NCBI GenBank assembly: GCA_034437455.1
Contig: DAOTUB010000178.1
Coordinates: 1 to 18,455 of the forward strand
Direction of reading: 5' to 3'
DNA: 18,455 nucleotides
Source: DAOTUB01 sp034437455
GTDB taxonomy: Bacteria > Chloroflexota > Anaerolineae > B4-G1
The notes below the pieces were generated by a model, which saw only the letters and a list, made by a program, of their open reading frames with translations, was not told the origin of the DNA and did not search any database. The translations under genes and the position numbers were made by a program. Positions 6,695-14,795 of the stretch are shown piece after piece; position 1 is the first letter of the stretch; each line of letters begins with the position of its first letter.

Positions 6695-7972
6695 ATGCGA
6701 GACAAGTGCGACGTTCTTGTTATGATCTGGGGAATGGTGGGAAGGGATGCTGAAGCATTAATCCCAATCATTTACTTGCTGAGGAAAAAGTATAATCTCA
6801 AAGTAGAGGTACGTAGCATTTTTGACTATAGTGCCATTGATTGTCTGAGGCCAAAGGTCCTATTGACAAACGGCTGCACAGGATCCGCTCAGACCTATCG
6901 AGTCACAAAATACGCGACAGAAAGAGGGATATACACAGTTTCACTGCACGCAGAAGGAATGTTCAAGAAAGCTGCTCTTGAGACCGACTTTATTGGCTGG
7001 AACGTAAACAAGATACCGACGGTAAAAAAATGGTATATGTGGAATGAAAAAGCTTACCAGTGGGCTATTGAGGAATACCCTCAGTTTAGAGAGGTATTAG
7101 CCCTATCGGGAAGCACTTTACATGAAAAGTATCGTATTTTCAAGGCTAAAGATTTTGATAAAGATGGTCTTGCCGATCAATTCGAGTCTGTTATTCTCTA
7201 TGTGGGTTGGGCCTTTGATCGCGCAGGAAGAGTTAGAGATAGCTTGTTACAGAAAAACTTGGAATATGAGAGAAATTTTGTCGTTCACTGCTTGCGGTCG
7301 ATCGCGGAACGATATAGCAATAGACTCTTGATATTGAAATATCATCCAGCTACTCTAGACAAATCAAAAAGTGAGATAGGTCGTCATTTTGATGAATATG
7401 ATAACGTGTTGATTTTACAGGATGAAATACCATTCTACCAGTTGGTTATTCTTTCAGACATGGTAATCTCTTTTGACTCCACTAGCATGATAGATGCTTG
7501 GCTTGCAAGGAAACCCACAATTAACTTGTACAGGGGAAAGTCCATAATTGCACCTGGCGGCTATGGGTATGGCTATGCTGCTATAAGAGCCGGCTCATTG
7601 GTTCCTGAAGATGAGGAGCAATTATTAAAGTATCTGGACGAATTTTTTGACTCTGGCAAGATTGACGATTTTGAAAAAAAGCATGATATTAGGCAACAAG
7701 TTATACCTGAATATGTTGGAGATCTTGACCAAAAACCGTCCACCATTGTAGCTGAACACATTTTTCAATCGTTAAATCAAAAATCCAAACCTAATAGAGC
7801 GCTTGATTACAAGCTCTTTGCAAGAGGCCTTTTAAATGCATTTTTTTACAAGTGTCAGTTTTTACCTGTTATAGATCGGCTTTCGTACATGAGGGAATAC
7901 TATGAGCCAGAACGATTCAAGGAACAATATGCTCATTTTGCGGATAGGTTAAGGCGTTATTATGGTGTTTGA
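6695..7972 (+). CDS. GT-B-like glycosyltransferase, candidate pseudaminic acid transferase
   Basis: From ATG 6695 this is a 425-residue soluble protein. A TTG at 6665 would add ten residues and overlap pseI, and neither start has a good ribosome-binding site. The N-terminal half has a hydrophobic strand (VLVMIWGMVG) followed by segments typical of a Rossmann domain (VSLHAEG, about 82-88). The C-terminal half has LLILKYHP (211-218) and SDMVISFDSTSMIDAW (254-269). That is the 'HP...S..S...A' arrangement of capsule-synthesis and CDP-glycerol-transferase-like GT-B enzymes. A basic, aromatic C-terminal tail (about 360-425) may contact the membrane or acceptor. I infer a CMP-Pse transferase role from its place directly after pseI. 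Family and donor are not certain. Composition is AT-rich (33% GC at 7321-7440), so it begins a distinct block. Confidence 0.55.
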   Translation: MRDKCDVLVMIWGMVGRDAEALIPIIYLLRKKYNLKVEVRSIFDYSAIDCLRPKVLLTNGCTGSAQTYRVTKYATERGIYTVSLHAEGMFKKAALETDFIGWNVNKIPTVKKWYMWNEKAYQWAIEEYPQFREVLALSGSTLHEKYRIFKAKDFDKDGLADQFESVILYVGWAFDRAGRVRDSLLQKNLEYERNFVVHCLRSIAERYSNRLLILKYHPATLDKSKSEIGRHFDEYDNVLILQDEIPFYQLVILSDMVISFDSTSMIDAWLARKPTINLYRGKSIIAPGGYGYGYAAIRAGSLVPEDEEQLLKYLDEFFDSGKIDDFEKKHDIRQQVIPEYVGDLDQKPSTIVAEHIFQSLNQKSKPNRALDYKLFARGLLNAFFYKCQFLPVIDRLSYMREYYEPERFKEQYAHFADRLRRYYGV

Positions 7973-8020
7973 CCGAAGAAATACTCAAATTAACCCATTG
8001 CATTGTCGATCAGGTCAAAA

Positions 8021-9496
8021 ATGACAGAGCCAATACATTCAGAGAATCAGTTTAAAATACTCGTCAAAAATTCTTCATGGTATTTTATAGCATCACTTTT
8101 AACCAAGGCATCGGCTCTTTTGCTAATGCCAATTATGACACGGTTTTTGTCTCCAGATGATTATGGGGTCATTGCAAATCTTCAGGCGCTTATCACTTTT
8201 AGTTCAGTTTTTGTCTCACTGTATATTGATAGTGCATTTAATAGATTTTATTTTGATAACAACAGATCTCATGAGGAGCTGCGAATTTACATTAGCTCCT
8301 TTTTCTGGTTCGTCGTGCTTTGGGGAAGTTTTGTTACTTTTATATTGCTAATTATTGGAAAGGTATATCTAACGCAACTATACTCTATTCGGTTTTTTCC
8401 CCTAGCCTTTCTCACTGTGATTTCACCCTTGTTTATACAGATTCATTTGTTCGGTCATCATCATCTTAGGAACAATCTTGAAACAAAAAAAATAGCTATA
8501 CCCAGTGTGTTGATATTTGTTTTGGATGCTGGAATCAGCCTCTTTTTGATGTCCTATCTTGAAAATAATATACATGGACGCTTTTATGGGATATTTCTCT
8601 CAAAGCTTGTTACGTGCATGTACTATACATTCTTTTTAGTTAAGGATGGTTTGATTATTCTTCAACTGGACAGGAAGATTATATGGAATGCGTTAAAGTT
8701 TTCATTGCCTTTAGTACCTTTGGCGACGTCTTCTTGGGTTACCCGGTTGAGCGATAGAATCATTATTACATATTATACTGATGTAGCTGAAGCCGGGCTC
8801 TATGATGTTGCCTATAAACTGTCGGAAGGCATCAGGATTTTCACAGAGTCTATCTTTCAAGTATACAGCCCCGTTATGATATCTATGTACACTTGTAACA
8901 AGCGCGAATTCAACATAAAGGTGGGAAAATTCGCAACATATTTTATATGGATTACGTTTTTTGTGGCATTCTATGTTTCTATTTTCTCCAAGGAACTTTT
9001 GACTATTTTTACAGCACCAGCATACCATTCAGCTTATATTCTGATTCCTATAGTCGTATTTGCGTATTTTATCAGTGCTCAGCAAAAGTATCTTGGTGCT
9101 GTCTTTTCTTTACGTAAAGTAACGTACTTGAGCACTATAGGCTATTTCATACAGGCCAGCCTCAATCTTGGCTTTAGCTTAGTTTTCATACCTATTGCGG
9201 GAAAGTTGGCGGCGGCTTGGGTTACGTTTGTCTCACTAACATTCCTGACAATATGGTGCAGTTTTTGGTTTCTAAAGTGGGAAAAAGTTCAATTTGAATG
9301 GAACAAGATAATCAAGATATTTGTTATCGGGTTATTAGATTTTATTTCATATCTTTTGGTTTCTCATTTATTCTCGTATGGGACTGTAGCTATGATTTTA
9401 ATCAAAGTCCTGGCGACAGTCCCTCTTGCTATAGGGCTGAGCCTAATCTGGAATATTATTAGATTTGATCAAATACGAACCGTGTTCTCAAAGTAG
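8021..9496 (+). CDS. Oligosaccharide flippase (Wzx-like, MVF superfamily)
   Basis: This is a 491-residue integral membrane protein with about 14 hydrophobic segments by eye, starting with WYFIASLLTKASALLLMPIM and ending near VPLAIGLSLIWNII. The first loop, MTRFLSPDDYGVIANLQAL, is the typical 'R.L.p.dyG...' motif of polysaccharide-export flippases. In the family these proteins move undecaprenyl-diphosphate-linked oligosaccharides across the inner membrane. ATG 8021 (AGGT upstream at 8012-8015) is preferred over a TTG at 8003. No polymerase-like (Wzy) gene with a long periplasmic loop is seen nearby. The gene is AT-rich like its neighbours. Direct substrate identity is unknown; the Pse-containing unit is inferred from context. 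Confidence 0.85.
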   Translation: MTEPIHSENQFKILVKNSSWYFIASLLTKASALLLMPIMTRFLSPDDYGVIANLQALITFSSVFVSLYIDSAFNRFYFDNNRSHEELRIYISSFFWFVVLWGSFVTFILLIIGKVYLTQLYSIRFFPLAFLTVISPLFIQIHLFGHHHLRNNLETKKIAIPSVLIFVLDAGISLFLMSYLENNIHGRFYGIFLSKLVTCMYYTFFLVKDGLIILQLDRKIIWNALKFSLPLVPLATSSWVTRLSDRIIITYYTDVAEAGLYDVAYKLSEGIRIFTESIFQVYSPVMISMYTCNKREFNIKVGKFATYFIWITFFVAFYVSIFSKELLTIFTAPAYHSAYILIPIVVFAYFISAQQKYLGAVFSLRKVTYLSTIGYFIQASLNLGFSLVFIPIAGKLAAAWVTFVSLTFLTIWCSFWFLKWEKVQFEWNKIIKIFVIGLLDFISYLLVSHLFSYGTVAMILIKVLATVPLAIGLSLIWNIIRFDQIRTVFSK

Positions 9497-9538
9497 CCAG
9501 CTTGAGTCAAATAAATACCAGTTATTAGGTGGAATGAT

Positions 9539-10696
9539 ATGAGAATGATTTTCCTCGGTGATCTATCAGCCAGTGGTATATTTTGTCGGAACATTCAGAT
9601 GGGAATGTCCATTCTTTCTGACGAAATCAGAGCGTTACTTGCAGAAGCCGATTTTGTCCACGTCAACCTTGAAAATCCAATTACAGATAAGCCATTTAGG
9701 CCTGATAAAAAGGGAGCTGCTCTTAAGGGACCTGCGGAGTTGAGTCGCTTTTTGGTGAGTAATAAAATCTCAATCTGCAATCTGGCTAACAATCACGTTA
9801 TGGATTGCGGTAAAGAGGGTCTTGAGGACACTATCAGACGGCTGGAGGAGGCTAGAATTCTCTACTATGGAGTTGGCAAGCATCTGTATCTTGTTGTCGA
9901 TTATGAGGGTACGAGAGTCGCTTTGATTGCTTCGGCGCATAGGGAAGGACCTATGGGAAATGCGCACGGATTAGGGCCCTATTATCTTTCCCAACAAGAA
10001 ATAACAGAGCTTGTTCGACACGTCAAGTTTGAAAAGAGTGTTGATTTTGTCGTCTATAATTTTCACGGTGGAACAGAATTCAACCTTGTCCCTGAACCGA
10101 GGAGAAGGGCCTTCTTTCATAAATTGATTCAGTGTGGTGTAGATGTGGTTGTGGGTCATCATGCTCACGTACCACAGGGGTATGAACGATTAGGAGATGG
10201 AATTATTTTTTATGGATTAGGGAACTTTTTGTTTGATCTCCCTTATCATGGCAGTAAAGCTTTTACCAATGTGTCGTTTCTATTGAAAGTGGATTTTGAA
10301 CGGGGGAGGAAAATTAGATTTGAGCAGCATTACTATTTAATCGACCGGGAGAAAGGCCAAGTTATACTTTTTGACAAAGAGAGAGAATCTCTACAGAGGT
10401 GTATAGACAAAAAGGTATCAGTTTTCAAGAGTGAGGAGCAGTATCAAAGGGCTTGGTTGGAAGAAGCTTTCCGAGTCTATCTCTTTAATGCTCCGGCGTA
10501 TGGCGATGTGTTTGGCTGTTGCGTTCAGCTACAGAAAGCAAGACAAAGAGGAAATCTGAAATTCTTTGATCGTCTCGTCATATGGGCAAGGTTGGCCAAG
10601 AGAGCTATTCGTGATATCACAAAGGCTCATAAAAGGCCTTTTCTAATGGCAAGTGTTCGGCGAATGTTCAGGTACGGTCTCTCTGATGAAGTGTGA
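9539..10696 (+). CDS. CapA-family metallophosphoesterase-like protein
   Basis: This 385-residue protein has the CapA/PGA_cap fold. Motifs in order are FLGDLS with Asp8, HVNLENP with Asn43 and Glu45, NLANNHVMD (81-89) with Asn84, Asn85 and His86, NFHGGTE (174-180), GHHAHVPQG (206-214) and GLGNF (226-230). All the expected metal-binding positions are present. CapA of poly-gamma-glutamate systems is normally membrane-anchored, but this chain begins directly with the first strand and shows no signal peptide or transmembrane segment, so it should be cytoplasmic. The role in glycan loci is not established. An amide or phosphate-ester hydrolase or ligase-associated function is possible. AGGTGG (9527-9532) supports ATG 9539. 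Its end overlaps the next gene by 11 bases. Confidence 0.8.
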   Translation: MRMIFLGDLSASGIFCRNIQMGMSILSDEIRALLAEADFVHVNLENPITDKPFRPDKKGAALKGPAELSRFLVSNKISICNLANNHVMDCGKEGLEDTIRRLEEARILYYGVGKHLYLVVDYEGTRVALIASAHREGPMGNAHGLGPYYLSQQEITELVRHVKFEKSVDFVVYNFHGGTEFNLVPEPRRRAFFHKLIQCGVDVVVGHHAHVPQGYERLGDGIIFYGLGNFLFDLPYHGSKAFTNVSFLLKVDFERGRKIRFEQHYYLIDREKGQVILFDKERESLQRCIDKKVSVFKSEEQYQRAWLEEAFRVYLFNAPAYGDVFGCCVQLQKARQRGNLKFFDRLVIWARLAKRAIRDITKAHKRPFLMASVRRMFRYGLSDEV

Positions 10697-12389
10697 AATA
10701 ATTCTGACCAATTTGCGATCAACTTGGAACAAGTTCGAGTGGGATGGCAATACTCTGCTATACGTTGGTAAAATCATCGTTGGAGATAGCTTTATCTCTG
10801 ATGGAAGCGAACCGTATAGGCTCTTTAGAGATTGGGATGTTTTGGACAAAAGGTGTGTGGAAACCAGGCTTGCAAGTATTGACGGGTTCTTTTCAATCAT
10901 ATTTGAAAATGAGGAGGTCATATGGGTCATTGGGGATAGAGTCCGATCCTACCCCCTTTTTTTTGCCAGGAATGAAGAAACTGTATTTGTCTCAGACAGC
11001 GCTCGTGCGATAAAGGAGCACTGTCACCTGGATAAGCAGAATGATGTCGGTGTCTTGGAATTCCTTTTGTGTGGCTATGTTACAGGCAATGAAACTCTCT
11101 ATGAAGGTCTGAGTCAGCTTTTACCTGGACAGTATTTACTCTTTGATAAAAAATCCGGAAATATCGTGGTCGACGATTATTTTCGATACTATCCAGCAAA
11201 GGGTGATGAAACCAGCTTGGATAAGCAAGGCAAGTTAAAAGAGTATCAGGCCTTGATGAGGAGCAGTTTCGACAGGCTCGGAAATCTCATTACAAGAGAA
11301 GGTTATCAGCCAGTTGTCCCTCTAAGTGGTGGTAGAGACTCTAGGTTGATGGCTGTATTATTGAAAGAGCAAGGATTCGATCAAACAATTTGTTTTACAT
11401 TTGGGACAGAGGGGCACCCAGAGGTAATAAAGAGTCAAGCAATTGCTAAAGCTCTGGGCTTTGAATGGTGGTTTGCTCCGTACACTAGGGAGAAATGGCA
11501 TAGAGAGTACCACTCTAGCACTTTGGAGCAATTCATAGAGTTTTCTGATGGGCTCGCTGTAAGACCGCACTTGATGGAGTTTATTGCTGTCAAGGAATTA
11601 TTTTGTGGGCGGGATAAAAAATACCTGTTCTTGCCTGGGCATTCCCTAGATTTTATCGCTGGAGGACACATTCCACCGAGTCTGATGTCGGTTAGATCAC
11701 CTACCCCACGCGACTTGTATACGGCAATTATGAGTAAGCACTTTTCTTTTCACCATATCTACTTGAAAGAAAGACAAGTTATTATAAAAAGACTCCACAA
11801 TGCCCTTGAAATTATTTCTTGCGTCAGCAGAGCAGATCTTATTAGAGCATTTGAATATTGGGATTGGCGCGAGAGGCAAGGAAAGCTTATACTCAATGCC
11901 CTGAATGTCTATGAATTCTTTGATTTTGACTGGTATGTGCCATTCTGGGAAACTTCCTGGATGGATTTTTTTTCAAGTTTACCTTATCAATGGCGTTATA
12001 AACAAAACTTTCATAAATGGGTCTTGAGTGCATTCTATCCTGACTATTTTAAAGAAGAAACTTGGGTTACCGGCGAGAGTAGTATAGTTTGGGAAGTAAT
12101 TAACCTTGTCAGGAAATCTCCATTAACAGAGTGTCTCATCCTTTACTTTAACAAGATTAGGAAACGCAATTACTATAGCTTGTCAAGGAACTATGGTTTG
12201 GAAAGGTACGGAGCTTTTGACTTGGGAGCAAAAACTTTGGAGGAGTTTTCTAGGAGATATGCTAGTTGCACCGACGTCAAGCGGATTTTCTATTTCTTTA
12301 CAATTGACTACCTGATCAGAAATGGATTTTGTTTAGATTTTTTGGATGCGCGATACAAAAAAGCGGCCTTATGTTTACCAGGTTGTTGA
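10686..12389 (+). CDS. Asparagine synthetase-like protein with degenerate glutaminase domain
   Basis: From ATG 10686 this is a 567-residue protein in two domains. Residues 1-170 resemble the class II glutamine amidotransferase fold (DGFFSIIFENEE at 66-77, LLPGQYLLFD at 145-154). However, the chain begins MKCEIILTN, so there is no Cys2 to act as N-terminal nucleophile after Met removal. Glutaminase activity is therefore unlikely. The C-terminal ATP-pyrophosphatase domain has PLSGGRDSR (212-220), where the canonical form is SGGLDS, and a following strand and helix (CFTFGTEGHPE) of the expected type. Such proteins occur in O-antigen and capsule loci, where some amidate sugar acids. The substrate here is unknown. 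Two T8 tracts lie in the gene (10967-10974, 11966-11973). The start overlaps capA by 11 bases. Confidence 0.75.
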   Translation: MKCEIILTNLRSTWNKFEWDGNTLLYVGKIIVGDSFISDGSEPYRLFRDWDVLDKRCVETRLASIDGFFSIIFENEEVIWVIGDRVRSYPLFFARNEETVFVSDSARAIKEHCHLDKQNDVGVLEFLLCGYVTGNETLYEGLSQLLPGQYLLFDKKSGNIVVDDYFRYYPAKGDETSLDKQGKLKEYQALMRSSFDRLGNLITREGYQPVVPLSGGRDSRLMAVLLKEQGFDQTICFTFGTEGHPEVIKSQAIAKALGFEWWFAPYTREKWHREYHSSTLEQFIEFSDGLAVRPHLMEFIAVKELFCGRDKKYLFLPGHSLDFIAGGHIPPSLMSVRSPTPRDLYTAIMSKHFSFHHIYLKERQVIIKRLHNALEIISCVSRADLIRAFEYWDWRERQGKLILNALNVYEFFDFDWYVPFWETSWMDFFSSLPYQWRYKQNFHKWVLSAFYPDYFKEETWVTGESSIVWEVINLVRKSPLTECLILYFNKIRKRNYYSLSRNYGLERYGAFDLGAKTLEEFSRRYASCTDVKRIFYFFTIDYLIRNGFCLDFLDARYKKAALCLPGC

Positions 12390-12401
12390 GGCAGGTCAGC
12401 T

Positions 12402-13637
12402 ATGGACCAGTGCATTCTCTTCATCGCCTATAATTTTCCCCCATGTGGTGGACCCTCAGTCCAACGCTCGCTCAAGTTTATCAAATACTTGCCAGCGTTA
12501 GGTTGGCAGCCCGTGGTGATTACGACCACACCCAAAGCGTATTTTGTCCAAGATTCCAGTTTGGAACGCGACATTCCACCCAATATACCCGTTTATCGGC
12601 GGGCAGCATGGGACATAAATGCTTGGCGACCAGTTTTTGAGAGATTAAAATTATCTAGGCTACATGCTTTGCTCAATACGTTGTTGTCTTTACCGGATGC
12701 TGCGGTCTTTTGGGCGCGTGCTGCACGTTCTGTTGTGCAACAGGCCATAGAGACTCATCAGCCGAGTATGGTTTACTCTACTAGTGGCCCTTATAGTGCT
12801 CACTTGTTGGGTTTGTGGACAAAACGCACTTTTGATTTGCCTTGGGTCGCTGACTTTCGCGATCCTTGGAGCAAGAATCGCCTCATCCGCTATCCTCCAG
12901 GTTATCGAGCTTTGAACCGTCGCATGGAATACCGTGTATTGCAGGCTGCTGATCATATTGTTACCGTGTCAGAGCCAATTGCGCAGGATTTAGCTTATCT
13001 TAAGAGAGATGCTTCCGCACCCATTAGCGTCATCCCTAACGGTTATGATCCTGACGATGTTTCGCCCTTGCCGCAGATGGAAACCCCTAAATTTACATTG
13101 ACTTATACGGGCAAATTTACGCGTTTGCGACAGCCTGATAAACTCGTTGCAGCTGTCGCTTTACTTGTAGATGCGGGGCAAATTCCCATTGATAAAATCG
13201 AATTGCTCTTTGCTGGTAGCAATCTTGATGCATTTATACCTGATCTTCCTCCTTTTGTTAATCTGGGATATCTGCCGCATAATGAATTGGGCGAGCTTTG
13301 GCAACGTTCAACCGTGTTGCTTTTGGTTCAGGATCCATCTCATGAAAATAGAGGGGCCTACAGCGCAAAGCTGTTTGAGTATCTAGCCGCAAACCGTCCA
13401 GTTTTTGCCATTACTTCTCCCTCTAGCGTGGCAGCCGATTTAATTCGTGATGCCAAAGCTGGAGTTGTAGTTTGTCATGATGTGGATGAGATCAAGACAG
13501 CTTTGCTTGAATGTTATCATAGTTGGGATAATGGTATGCTAAATCATTCACCGGACTGGGAAGTTATTCGTCGCTTTTCTCGTCCTGAGCTGAGTCACCG
13601 TTTGGTAGAAATATTCCAGCAATTAGTCAAGGGCTAA
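12402..13637 (+). CDS. GT4-family glycosyltransferase
   Basis: This is a 411-residue GT-B enzyme. FIAYNFPPCGGPSVQRSLKF (7-26) is the N-terminal glycine loop, VADFRDPW (149-156) sits in the acceptor domain, VIPNGYDPDDV (210-220) opens the second domain, and YSAKLFEYLAANRPVFAI (320-337) is the donor-binding helix. That helix has Lys323 and Glu326 in the usual positions. It would add a sugar from a nucleotide donor to the lipid-linked chain on the cytoplasmic face. Donor and linkage cannot be read from sequence. The start follows GGCAGGTC, 13 bases after the previous stop. Composition is intermediate (43% GC at 13081-13200), between the AT-rich block and the GC-rich genes that follow. Confidence 0.85.
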   Translation: MDQCILFIAYNFPPCGGPSVQRSLKFIKYLPALGWQPVVITTTPKAYFVQDSSLERDIPPNIPVYRRAAWDINAWRPVFERLKLSRLHALLNTLLSLPDAAVFWARAARSVVQQAIETHQPSMVYSTSGPYSAHLLGLWTKRTFDLPWVADFRDPWSKNRLIRYPPGYRALNRRMEYRVLQAADHIVTVSEPIAQDLAYLKRDASAPISVIPNGYDPDDVSPLPQMETPKFTLTYTGKFTRLRQPDKLVAAVALLVDAGQIPIDKIELLFAGSNLDAFIPDLPPFVNLGYLPHNELGELWQRSTVLLLVQDPSHENRGAYSAKLFEYLAANRPVFAITSPSSVAADLIRDAKAGVVVCHDVDEIKTALLECYHSWDNGMLNHSPDWEVIRRFSRPELSHRLVEIFQQLVKG

Positions 13638-13640
13638 ACA

Positions 13641-14795
13641 ATGCGGACCGTTATGCTTCTTTCCAATGCCTTCCGTCCTGATCCCCGTGTCGCGCGTGAA
13701 GCGCAAGCTTTGATCAACGCTGGACATCCCGTGACGGTCGTGTGTTGGGATCGGGAAGCGAAATATCCTACACGCAAAGTTGTGGAAGATTATCAGATAG
13801 AGCGCGTCCAGGACGTTCAAACGGAGTATGGCGCTGGCGCACGCCAGATCCTTTACACACCCCGCTTTTGGAGCGCAGCAGCAAAGCGGGTGCGCAAGAT
13901 GCACCCAGATGTCATCCACTGCCATGATCTTGACACGCTCCCTGCTGGCTGGTGGCTCAAGGGGCGTACCGGTGCCAAGCTGGTCTATGATGCCCACGAG
14001 GATTATCCTGCCCTGATGTCGCTCTATCTTCCTGGGGGGATGGTGAGAATGCTCTCCTGGCTGGAACGGTATCTTTTGCGTCGTGTAGATTACACGATTA
14101 CGGCCAGCACGGTGTTTGCCGAAAAGTTGCGGGTGCAAGGCATCACACCGGTCGTCACCATTGGTAATTATCAATCCCTCACGCTGTTTGATGCGGTGAA
14201 TCAGACCGATGTGGCAGCGGCAAGAGCCCGTCTAGGTCTAGCGCCGGATGACTTGGTGATTGCCTATATCGGAGGCTTTTCACGCAACCGTTTATTATTG
14301 CCGCTCGTCGAGACGGTCCGAGAGATGCGAGATGTACAGGTGCTTTTTTGGGGAGATGGACACCAAAGGGCGGCGGTGGAGGCAGCGGTGGCCCAGACGT
14401 CAAATGCCCGCTATCTAGGCTGGCTGTCCGCTGAGCAGGTACCACTCCACACCCTTTTAGCAGATGTGGTTTATTACTGCCTGGTGCCGGATTATCCAGG
14501 TGCGATTTACAATGCACCCAATACTCTCTCCAACGCGATGGCAGCTGGCCGGCCTATCATCGCCAACGATGTGGGGGACCTGGGACGGATTGTGCGCCAG
14601 AGCGGCTGTGGCATATTGGTGTCGGAGGTGACGCCAAGCGCGATCCGCCAGGCGATAGAAAGTTTACGAGATCCCGCTGTTCGGCAGCAGATGGGAACGG
14701 CCGGGAGGATGGCGGCAGAAGCGCGTTACAATTGGGCTGTCGCCGGGCGACAATTGAAACAGGTGTATGCTCAACTGACAGGAGAGGACAACTGA
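13641..14795 (+). CDS. GT4-family glycosyltransferase with altered donor motif
   Basis: This is a 384-residue GT-B protein. MLLSNAFRPDPRVAREAQAL (5-24), VIHCHDLDTLPAGWW (91-105) and VYDAHEDYP (115-123) are typical of GT4 glycosyltransferases. In the C-terminal domain the usual 'PNKLFEAMAAGRP' donor motif reads PNTLSNAMAAGRP (293-305). The canonical Lys and Glu are replaced by Thr295 and Asn298. The rest of the fold looks intact (IAYIGGFSRNR, VLFWGDG). It starts three bases after the previous stop and ends in TGATG shared with the following epimerase gene. It might be a transferase with different nucleotide contacts or one with reduced activity. GC content is high again from here on. Confidence 0.82.
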   Translation: MRTVMLLSNAFRPDPRVAREAQALINAGHPVTVVCWDREAKYPTRKVVEDYQIERVQDVQTEYGAGARQILYTPRFWSAAAKRVRKMHPDVIHCHDLDTLPAGWWLKGRTGAKLVYDAHEDYPALMSLYLPGGMVRMLSWLERYLLRRVDYTITASTVFAEKLRVQGITPVVTIGNYQSLTLFDAVNQTDVAAARARLGLAPDDLVIAYIGGFSRNRLLLPLVETVREMRDVQVLFWGDGHQRAAVEAAVAQTSNARYLGWLSAEQVPLHTLLADVVYYCLVPDYPGAIYNAPNTLSNAMAAGRPIIANDVGDLGRIVRQSGCGILVSEVTPSAIRQAIESLRDPAVRQQMGTAGRMAAEARYNWAVAGRQLKQVYAQLTGEDN

